Of a DNA stretch of 9,254 bases, positions 1-4,911 are shown one piece after another. Under the pieces are notes generated by a model. It made no database searches, was not told the DNA's origin, and saw only the letters and a program-made list of their open reading frames with translations. The DNA is taken from the NCBI GenBank assembly GCA_002454415.1, contig DKIT01000074.1, positions 37,996 to 47,249 of the forward strand. Direction: 5' to 3'. This DNA is from Sphingobacterium sp. UBA6711 (GTDB taxonomy: Bacteria; Bacteroidota; Bacteroidia; Sphingobacteriales; Sphingobacteriaceae). Position numbers and translations under genes: made by a program. How positions within the stretch are numbered: the stretch's first letter is position 1; every line of letters begins with the position of its first letter.

Positions 1-1179
1 GTCAGCAAAAACCATATTAAACAGATCAGATTATTACCCCAAGTCGTTGAAAAACAATTAAAAGTACAAGTCAACAGTACAGCAAAAGCCAAGGTTACAG
101 CAGTTGTTTCCATAGATGGAAAAGAAGTCTCAAAAACCGTTTTTAATTCGGGTACAGACGTTAACATCCCCATAGAAAATCCCGAACTATGGTCACCTGA
201 CTCCCCCTTCCTATACGACTTAAAATTAAGTATTCATGACAAGAATGGAACAATTATCGACGAAGTTAAGAGCTATTTTGGTATGCGTGATATTAAGTTG
301 GGTAATATAAACGGTGTGGTAAGACCGTTGTTGAATGGCCAATTCGTTATGCAGCTTGGTTTGTTGGATCAAGGATACTGGCCCGACGGTATTTTAACGG
401 CACCAACTGAAGAGGCCCTCAAATACGATATCGAAATCACCAAGAAAGCAGGATATAATCTGATTCGTAAACATATGAAAACCGAACCGCAGCGATTTTA
501 CTATTGGGCAGATAAAATGGGACTATTGGTATGGCAAGATATGCCTTGCTTATGGTACCCAGATGAAGATACAACAATTTACCGTAAAGCTTTTCGTGAG
601 GAATTTAAAGCCATCATTGACGATCATTACAACTCGCCATCGATCATCGCATGGGTTCCCTTTAATGAAAATTGGGGCGCATTCGACGTCAAAAATATTA
701 CAAATTGGACGAAGCAATATGACCCCTCTAGATTAGTAAACGGAAATTCTGGTTTTAATAACAATCCTTCTTACCAAAAAGCTTATGGAGATCCAGGAAA
801 TGGAGATTTTGTCGATACGCACATCTATGTTGGACCAACGGGAGCCTCTGAGCCCGATCAAAAACGAGCAGCTTCTCTTGGTGAGTTTGGTGGCGTCGGT
901 TTATTTGTCCGTGGTCATATGTGGCCTGTAGAAAACAATGCCTACGCTTATGAACCCACAATCGATGCCCTCACAGACCGTTATATCTTCTTGATGGACA
1001 ATGTAGAGCAATTAGTCAGATATAAAGGATTGAGCGTTGCCATTTATACGCAGACAACTGATGTCGAACATGAAATCAATGGTTTATTGACTTATGATCG
1101 CAAAATTCAAAAGATGGTATTGGATCGCATAAAAACTGCTAACCAGGCCGTAATTCGAGCTGGTCACGATCTGAATTAA
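1..1179 (+). CDS. Glycoside hydrolase family 2 enzyme (beta-galactosidase-like), 5' end missing
   Basis: The reading frame is open from base 1 and gives 392 residues to the TAA stop, so the N-terminal sugar-binding domain and signal peptide lie outside the window. Residues about 1-95 are the end of the GH2 immunoglobulin-like sandwich, with the typical ENPELWSPDSP motif at 59-69. Residues about 100-392 are the TIM barrel. The acid/base glutamate is in WVPFNENWG (Glu at bases 667-669), preceded by the family's Asn. The nucleophile is the Glu of LGEFGG (bases 883-885). The GYNLIRKH, LLVWQDMP and YTQTTDVEHEINGLLTYDR signatures place it in a GH2 subtype common in Bacteroidota and Planctomycetes. 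The family retains anomeric configuration and acts on beta-linked galactosides, glucuronides or mannosides; the substrate cannot be told from sequence. The chain ends soon after the barrel with no extra C-terminal domain. An in-frame ATG at 283 is internal, in the middle of the sandwich/barrel junction, and is not the start. Confidence 0.94.
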   Translation, partial: VSKNHIKQIRLLPQVVEKQLKVQVNSTAKAKVTAVVSIDGKEVSKTVFNSGTDVNIPIENPELWSPDSPFLYDLKLSIHDKNGTIIDEVKSYFGMRDIKLGNINGVVRPLLNGQFVMQLGLLDQGYWPDGILTAPTEEALKYDIEITKKAGYNLIRKHMKTEPQRFYYWADKMGLLVWQDMPCLWYPDEDTTIYRKAFREEFKAIIDDHYNSPSIIAWVPFNENWGAFDVKNITNWTKQYDPSRLVNGNSGFNNNPSYQKAYGDPGNGDFVDTHIYVGPTGASEPDQKRAASLGEFGGVGLFVRGHMWPVENNAYAYEPTIDALTDRYIFLMDNVEQLVRYKGLSVAIYTQTTDVEHEINGLLTYDRKIQKMVLDRIKTANQAVIRAGHDLN

Positions 1180-1264
1180 CAAGATAATTTTCAAACGATT
1201 CCGCTTAATCGGCTGTTCTTTCTCCGATAAATATTTAAATAACATACTATAATCCAACAGTATT

Positions 1265-1441
1265 ATGGCAAAGTATTCGGAAAAAGCATCGGAAAAAGTT
1301 GAAAAGACGATGCACGAGATGAAGGAAGGAAAGTTAAAATCCGGTAGTGGGAAAAAGGTCACTTCCAAAAAACAGGCAATTGCCATCGGCCTATCCGAGG
1401 CTAGAAAAGAAGGGGCTAAAGTTCCTAAAAAGAAATCCTAG
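1265..1441 (+). CDS. Small lysine-rich DUF6496-type protein
   Basis: A 58-residue reading frame starting MAKYSEKASEKVEKTMHEMK and ending PKKKS, rich in Lys, Glu and Ser and therefore strongly basic. The core MHEMKEGKLKSGSGKK followed by SKKQAIAIGLSEARKEGAKVP is the pattern I associate with the DUF6496 family: short soluble proteins found in many bacteria, with no established function. The basic composition and the KQAIAI.LSEAR segment suggest nucleic-acid binding or a stress role, but that is inference. No Shine-Dalgarno sequence precedes the ATG, which is usual for Bacteroidota. The gene lies 85 nt after the GH2 stop codon with no convincing terminator between them, so read-through from the GH2 gene is possible. 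Its stop codon lies inside the stem of the downstream terminator. Confidence 0.85.
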   Translation: MAKYSEKASEKVEKTMHEMKEGKLKSGSGKKVTSKKQAIAIGLSEARKEGAKVPKKKS

Positions 1442-1469
1442 CAATTTTACTTGCTAGGATTTCTTTTTT
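1427..1469. terminator. Strong bidirectional intrinsic terminator
   Basis: Perfect inverted repeat: a 13-bp core, arms 1432-1444 (GAAATCCTAGCAA) and 1451-1463, loop 1445-1450. The stem can be extended to 18 bp by A1427-1431 pairing with T1464-1468. The + strand transcript ends in six U residues (1464-1469). The - strand transcript also ends in a U run, from A1427-1431. It therefore suits both the DUF6496 gene on the + strand and the lipoprotein gene converging from the - strand, whose stop is at 1500. Confidence 0.88.
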
Positions 1470-1499
1470 ATTCCCAATTATGCTTTTTCATAGGGTCAT

Positions 1500-1907
1500 T
1501 TACAGTAGGGACTTTTTCTTATCTGTATTATCATAAGGATCCGACAAAACATTTTGACTATCCTCAGTATCAATAAAATTTTGATTTACATCTATGGGCG
1601 TATAAATGTGAACACTGCTTCCATTTCGCTTTTTAAGATAATATTGAATCTTAGTTGTATCTATATTTGTCACATCCGAAGCCGTCCATATCATTTTGCG
1701 ACCAGCGCCATCTATTGTTATCACCGTATCATTACCACGCGCAATGATCCGCTGCAGCCCCAGTTCGCTCTTTCGATCACCTTCCCTCGTTAACAAATGA
1801 GTATTTCCGTCTTTATCAATCATCTTGATCTGTTGACTATTGTTGCATCCAACCAAAAGGACGAAACTAAATAGCACAAATGGAAGGGTTTTCAGTATTA
1901 TTCTCAT
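1500..1907 (-). CDS. Small hypothetical lipoprotein
   Basis: A 135-residue protein with a type II signal peptide: MRIILK, a hydrophobic core (residues 8-19), then lipobox LVGC with the lipidated Cys at 21. The mature part is about 115 residues, hydrophilic, with no family I recognise. Residues 27-105 look like beta strands (IKMIDKDGNTHLL, DTVITIDGAGRKMIW, SSVHIYTP). The C-terminus is polar and probably disordered (DTEDSQNVLSDPYDNTDKKK). It probably sits in the envelope, anchored to a membrane; partner and role are unknown. It lies 127 nt downstream of the universal stress gene on the same strand, with no clear hairpin between, so it could be part of the same transcript. It shares the bidirectional terminator at 1427-1469 with the converging gene. 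Confidence 0.72.
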   Translation of the reverse strand: MRIILKTLPFVLFSFVLLVGCNNSQQIKMIDKDGNTHLLTREGDRKSELGLQRIIARGNDTVITIDGAGRKMIWTASDVTNIDTTKIQYYLKKRNGSSVHIYTPIDVNQNFIDTEDSQNVLSDPYDNTDKKKSLL

Positions 1908-2034
1908 ATGTTTTATTATCTATACCTCATGTATTATACCGACGAGACACAAAGATGCTGCCAAAATTTAACCTACCATGAAGATACCCTGCGAAAATTG
2001 ATATTTATCGCGTAATCCATTCTCCGTGCGCTTA

Positions 2035-2880
2035 CTAGCTGCGTAGAAAAAAAGTAGGCACTGTCAAATTACGATAAATTGCTTTTGTAAGATTACGGGA
2101 GAATATACTTCTGAAAAAACTTTTGGGATTGTAGGAGGCCAGTAAAAGATCAATAGATTCAATTTCAACCATATAGTCTATACAACGTGGAATCGGCATA
2201 TTGTAATCCAACCTGTTTACGGCATTCTTCTCCACATAATCAATTTTATTGAACGAAAATTTGTTTGCCAATTCTTCTTTCCAGTTTTCAATATCTTCTT
2301 GTTTTGGAGAAATATACTTTTGCGTTACATGCAAAAGACTCAGATTAAATTTTATCGGAATTCGTGCAGTAAAACTGTTGAGCAACTCATATTCAGATGC
2401 TTTGAAATTGCTCAGTAAGCCCACGTTTTCCAACTTGAATTTTTGGAAAGTAATCGGCACAGCCAACACACCTATTGGACTATTTTTTATCAAGGCAAAA
2501 GTATTGCTTCCCAACAGCGCTTTCTGAATCATACCTTTACCTTTAGCACCCATGACGATAAAGCTATATTCCTTTTCCTGTAGTAAATTTAGTACCGTAC
2601 TTTCTAAATCACCGGACAGACATAAAGTTTCACAGCTGATAGCCTGATATTCGTTGTGGACACGTGTCTGCCAATCCTTGACCATCCGCTCCGCTTCATC
2701 TCGTTGCGCAGATAATGCACTAAGCTCCATCTTCGCACTAACACTGTCTTTGATTGTGATCGTATAAGTATGAAGGAGCTGCACTGTCCAATTAAATTTT
2801 TTAGCCAAATTTGCTGCATATGTAATAGCTGTCCATGAGTTTTCGGAAAAATCGGTGAGTACGAGAATTGTCTTGTTCAT
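2035..2880 (-). CDS. Universal stress protein, two tandem UspA domains
   Basis: A 281-residue soluble cytoplasmic protein. Domain 1 (residues 1-142) begins MNKTILVLTDFSENS, with the conserved Asp10 after the first beta strand. It carries the nucleotide-binding pattern G-x2-G-x9-G-S: G111, G114, G124, S125, within VMGAKGKGMIQKALLGSNT. It ends in GVLAVP, the usual last strand. Domain 2 (about 150-281) keeps the fold outline (NLSLLHV at 179-185, SIDLLLASY at 242-250, VPTFFL at the end) but the glycine motif is replaced by SYNPKSFFRSIFSRNLTKAI, so it probably does not bind ATP. Tandem Usp proteins with one degenerate half are common in Bacteroidota; the family is induced by stress or growth arrest, with ill-defined biochemistry. 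The best promoter is more than 160 nt upstream, with an intrinsic terminator between it and the gene, which suggests controlled read-through or a second promoter not recognised here. Confidence 0.9.
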   Translation of the reverse strand: MNKTILVLTDFSENSWTAITYAANLAKKFNWTVQLLHTYTITIKDSVSAKMELSALSAQRDEAERMVKDWQTRVHNEYQAISCETLCLSGDLESTVLNLLQEKEYSFIVMGAKGKGMIQKALLGSNTFALIKNSPIGVLAVPITFQKFKLENVGLLSNFKASEYELLNSFTARIPIKFNLSLLHVTQKYISPKQEDIENWKEELANKFSFNKIDYVEKNAVNRLDYNMPIPRCIDYMVEIESIDLLLASYNPKSFFRSIFSRNLTKAIYRNLTVPTFFLRS

Positions 2881-2911
2881 AAATGTATTGCAGATTAACT
2901 AGCGCGGACCA

Positions 2912-2923
2912 TTACTATAGTAA
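2912..2923. repeat. 12-bp perfect palindrome upstream of usp
   Basis: TTACTATAGTAA reads identically on both strands and lies 32 nt before the usp start codon, between the leader terminator and the gene. It could be a dimeric repressor site. Short AT-rich palindromes also arise by chance, so support is limited to position and symmetry. Confidence 0.3.
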
Positions 2924-2971
2924 CAACGAAAAGAGTAGAAGGTTTTTTAGCGGCAATAAAAACAGGGTGCT

Positions 2972-3010
2972 CAAAAAAAAAGGTTTTCAAACGGGGAGAA
3001 TGAAAACCTT
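2972..3010 (-). terminator. Intrinsic terminator in the usp leader, - strand
   Basis: A perfect 10-bp stem is formed by 2980-2989 and 3001-3010, with an 11-nt loop (2990-3000) that reads TTCTCCCCGTT on the - strand. On the - strand the stem is followed at once by a run of nine T (the A run 2973-2981, partly inside the stem), the hallmark of an intrinsic terminator. On the + strand the hairpin is followed by AAATAACC, so it would not terminate rightward transcription. No gene ends here on the - strand, so it must end a short RNA or attenuate the usp transcript. Confidence 0.75.
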
Positions 3011-3040
3011 AAATAACCAATTATAAACCTAAATTATGAT
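2972..3040 (-). ncRNA. Candidate ~67-nt small RNA or attenuated usp leader
   Basis: The - strand promoter at 3045-3076 predicts a transcript start near 3038-3041, and the intrinsic terminator ends near 2972, defining an RNA of about 67 nt. It contains no ATG, so it is not a leader peptide. The 5' part holds an AGGTTT segment (complement of 3025-3030) that repeats the 5' arm of the terminator stem and could pair with the same 3' arm, an arrangement compatible with alternative folding. The exposed loop is pyrimidine-rich with CUCCCC, which could pair with GGGGAG-containing targets. Whether this is a free small RNA or the first part of a regulated usp mRNA cannot be decided from the sequence, and no known RNA family was recognised. 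Confidence 0.42.
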
Positions 3041-3044
3041 AGGG

Positions 3045-3076
3045 CAAATATACGCATCAAAAAAATAAAAACCAAA
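3045..3076 (-). promoter_or_regulatory. Bacteroidota-type promoter, leftward
   Basis: On the - strand, a TTTG -33 element (3073-3076) is followed by exactly 20 nt and then TATATTTG (3045-3052), a full match to the Bacteroidota -7 consensus TAnnTTTG. It points toward the leader terminator and the usp gene. Confidence 0.72.
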
Positions 3077-3211
3077 ATAAACTACTAAAAAGATAGGCTT
3101 TTTTTTCACTAAGGGATGAGAGCAGCTCTGCCTTTGATTTTTTCATTGCGCATCCGGTCATATTCCCATCCCTATCCGCCATAGTATTAATTACATTGTA
3201 ACGATATCATA

Positions 3212-3262
3212 TAAACTTTAAAATTTTCATAGCAAAATAGCTTGTATCATTTTTAAAGTTTA
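3212..3262. repeat. 12-bp inverted repeat overlapping a promoter
   Basis: The arms TAAACTTTAAAA (3212-3223) and TTTTAAAGTTTA (3251-3262) are perfect reverse complements, separated by 27 nt. The right arm fills most of the spacer between the -33 and -7 elements of the rightward promoter, and the left arm lies about 20 nt before the -33 element. That geometry suits a repressor or activator binding two half-sites. It is AT-rich, so a chance origin is not excluded. Confidence 0.45.
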
Positions 3263-3272
3263 ATTACATTTG
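3242..3272 (+). promoter_or_regulatory. Bacteroidota-type promoter for the 140-residue hypothetical gene
   Basis: TTG (3242-3244), 20 nt, then TACATTTG (3265-3272), matching TTG-N20-TAnnTTTG exactly. Transcription should start about 5-8 nt after the box, within 0-4 nt of the ATG at 3281, so the mRNA would be leaderless or nearly so. Confidence 0.7.
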
Positions 3273-3280
3273 CTTCAAGG

Positions 3281-3703
3281 ATGCAAGGAAGATTTCATCA
3301 ATATTTGTTTGGCTTATTATGTGCGATACTCGTTAGTTTTGGCTGGTATTACACATCAACCTCAAATTACCCTTCGCCTTCACATCTCCATGCGGTCAAA
3401 CACTTCGACAGGCAGGTGAAAAATGAGAGCCAGGACACCGACGTTATTCATAAAAGTAAACGTCCTGCTCATGAGAAACTCAAAGCTTATTTTCCGGAGA
3501 ACGATAACGAAAACGATGACACAGGAAATGATTCCAATGAATCCAGTTTATTCATACTGGCGGAAGATCATTTTGGAAATCTAATCTCCTACATCCATCC
3601 ACAGTTCCACAATACACGCACAGCGATTTCGCTTGCAAATTCCAACCAGCTTACCACAGGAAAAAACGCCCTCTATATTCATTACAGTGTCTTCAGGCTG
3701 TGA
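3281..3703 (+). CDS. Hypothetical membrane-anchored protein upstream of the efflux operon
   Basis: A 140-residue protein I do not recognise. Residues 8-25 (YLFGLLCAILVSFGWYYT) form one hydrophobic segment after a short basic N-terminus, fitting a membrane anchor or uncleaved signal; Cys14 lies inside it but does not fit a lipobox. Residues 29-88 are polar and probably disordered, ending in an Asn/Asp/Glu-rich stretch (ENDNENDDTGNDSNES). Residues 89-140 look like a small folded or strand-forming end (LFILAEDHFGNLISYIHP; KNALYIHYSVF). Met1 is the only methionine, so ATG 3281 is the only ATG start in frame; AAGG precedes it closely. A consensus promoter directly upstream supports a real gene. 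The adaptor gene begins 107 nt downstream with no clear terminator between, so co-transcription with the efflux genes is possible. Function unknown. Confidence 0.62.
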   Translation: MQGRFHQYLFGLLCAILVSFGWYYTSTSNYPSPSHLHAVKHFDRQVKNESQDTDVIHKSKRPAHEKLKAYFPENDNENDDTGNDSNESSLFILAEDHFGNLISYIHPQFHNTRTAISLANSNQLTTGKNALYIHYSVFRL

Positions 3704-3752
3704 TTATCAACTAATTTCTTAAAAAGACTTCAAAAATGTCTTCCGATCTAAC

Positions 3753-3783
3753 TTGGAAGCAGGTCACACTATTGTTCAATTTT
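3753..3783 (+). promoter_or_regulatory. Weak candidate promoter for the efflux operon
   Basis: TTG (3753-3755), 20 nt, then TCAATTTT (3776-3783). The spacing is right but the -7 element matches only four of the six fixed positions of TAnnTTTG. It lies 27 nt before the adaptor start. The alternative is read-through from the promoter at 3242-3272. Confidence 0.25.
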
Positions 3784-3810
3784 TAGAAAATTATTTAATA
3801 AACTATTATC

Positions 3811-4896
3811 ATGGTCATGAAAAGCTTCATGTATATAAGCCTGTGTTTTATTGTGCTATCAACCAGCTGTCAATCAGAGAAAAAAGAAAAGAAAGAAGCA
3901 GCAGTTTTCAATGTTACCAGTCCTTTAGTCAAAGATACAATCGTCAATAAAGATTATGTTGCCCAAATCCGTTCTATCAACCATATTGAACTGCGTGCAC
4001 AGGAGAAGGGCTACATCCAATCCATATTTGTCGACGAAGGTCAGTTTGTACAAAAAGGACAACCCCTCTTTAAAATCATGCCCAACCTCTATGAATCCGA
4101 CGTCAATCGCGCAAAGGCAGAGGTCAAATATGCGGAAATCGAATATCAGAATACCAAAAATCTTTCCGAAAAAGATATTGTAGCTCCCCAGGAAACAGAA
4201 ATGGCCAAGGCTAAGTATGAAAAAGCCAAAGCTGAACTCGCCTCCATGAATACACATCTCAAATTTACAGATATTGTAGCCCCTTTCTCAGGAATCATGG
4301 GTAAACTACATGTACGTAAAGGTAGTCTTGTTGATGAGGGTGAGTTAATTACAGAACTTTCCGATAATAGCAAAATGTGGGTATACTTCAATGTCCCTGA
4401 AGTGGAATACCTTAATCAAATGGAAACCAAGAAGGACAATAGTCCCATGCATGTTCGCTTAAACATGGCTAACGGCAAGGAATTTGGTCAAGAGGGCATT
4501 GTTGAAACAATTGAATCAGACTTCAACAATGAAACAGGAAATATTGCCTACAGAGCAACCTTTCCCAATCCCAAGGGCCTACTACGGTATGGGGAAACAG
4601 GAAACATTGTTATCACCTCGCCCTATACCAACGCTCTTATGATACCGCAGAAAGCGACATTTGAAGAGCTTGAAAAGAAATATGTATATGTCATCACAAA
4701 AGATAACAAAGTAAAAGCAAGAGAAATAACGGTTGCTGCCGAACTGCCACATATCTATGTTGTTTCTTCTGGGTTGAGCAAAGACGAAAAGATTCTGCTG
4801 AATGGACTTCGTATGGTGCAAGAGAATCAAACAATTGAATCAAAGTACCAAAGCCCCGAAAAAGTAATGTCAAACTTAGATTTATATGCAGAATAA
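3811..4896 (+). CDS. RND efflux periplasmic adaptor lipoprotein (membrane fusion protein)
   Basis: A 361-residue AcrA/MexA-like adaptor that links the inner-membrane pump to the outer-membrane channel. The N-terminus is a lipoprotein signal ending STSC (Cys20 if translation starts at 3811; an in-frame ATG at 3817 gives a signal two residues shorter and is equally plausible). Domains in order: first half of the lipoyl-like domain (about 57-90, RAQEKGYIQSIFVDEGQFVQKGQPLF); an alpha-helical hairpin rich in Ala, Lys and Glu (about 92-150); second lipoyl half (153-184, TDIVAPFSGIMGKLHVRKGS); beta-barrel (about 188-270); and membrane-proximal domain (about 271-345, starting near ALMIPQKAT). The length is usual for the family. 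The pump gene starts 15 nt after its stop codon, which marks one operon. It should work only in complex with the two following products. Confidence 0.93.
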   Translation: MVMKSFMYISLCFIVLSTSCQSEKKEKKEAAVFNVTSPLVKDTIVNKDYVAQIRSINHIELRAQEKGYIQSIFVDEGQFVQKGQPLFKIMPNLYESDVNRAKAEVKYAEIEYQNTKNLSEKDIVAPQETEMAKAKYEKAKAELASMNTHLKFTDIVAPFSGIMGKLHVRKGSLVDEGELITELSDNSKMWVYFNVPEVEYLNQMETKKDNSPMHVRLNMANGKEFGQEGIVETIESDFNNETGNIAYRATFPNPKGLLRYGETGNIVITSPYTNALMIPQKATFEELEKKYVYVITKDNKVKAREITVAAELPHIYVVSSGLSKDEKILLNGLRMVQENQTIESKYQSPEKVMSNLDLYAE

Positions 4897-4911
4897 TTAA
4901 AAAGCAGCACT

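Larger units (their letters stand above)
2881..3280. other. 400-bp divergent intergenic region
   Basis: This gap lies between the usp gene (-) and the 140-residue hypothetical gene (+). From left to right it holds a 12-bp perfect palindrome (2912-2923), a leftward intrinsic terminator (2972-3010), a leftward promoter (3045-3076), an AT-rich stretch, a block of more balanced composition without recognised signal (about 3110-3185), a 12-bp inverted repeat (3212-3262) and a rightward promoter (3242-3272). The short open frames here lack convincing coding character. Confidence 0.7.

Noticed and set aside
755..961. Open frames on the opposite strand within the GH2, adaptor, pump and outer-membrane factor genes.
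   Set aside because: All lie antisense to well-supported coding regions, and none shows a recognisable domain or promoter.
1196..1210. Small hairpin (CGATT...AATCG) just after the GH2 stop.
   Set aside because: Only a 5-bp stem with no U tract; not a convincing terminator.
1933..1938. TATAAT-like hexamer on the - strand upstream of the lipoprotein gene.
   Set aside because: Bacteroidota primary sigma factor uses TAnnTTTG rather than the E. coli -10 box, and no matching -35 element was found.
3057..3161. 34-codon open frame on the - strand (MTGCAMKKSKAELLSS...) ending just before the leader promoter's -7 box.
   Set aside because: Its last codons are an AT-rich run overlapping the -33/-7 promoter elements, no family was recognised, and no promoter was seen upstream; probably chance.
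3724..3742. AAGAC...GTCTT inverted repeat between the hypothetical gene and the adaptor gene.
   Set aside because: The stem is 5 bp, the loop is 9 nt and there is no U tract on the + strand; too weak to call a terminator or operator.
3753..3950. 65-codon open frame on the + strand overlapping the start of the adaptor gene.
   Set aside because: It lies in another frame over the adaptor signal peptide, which has strong family support; a shadow frame.
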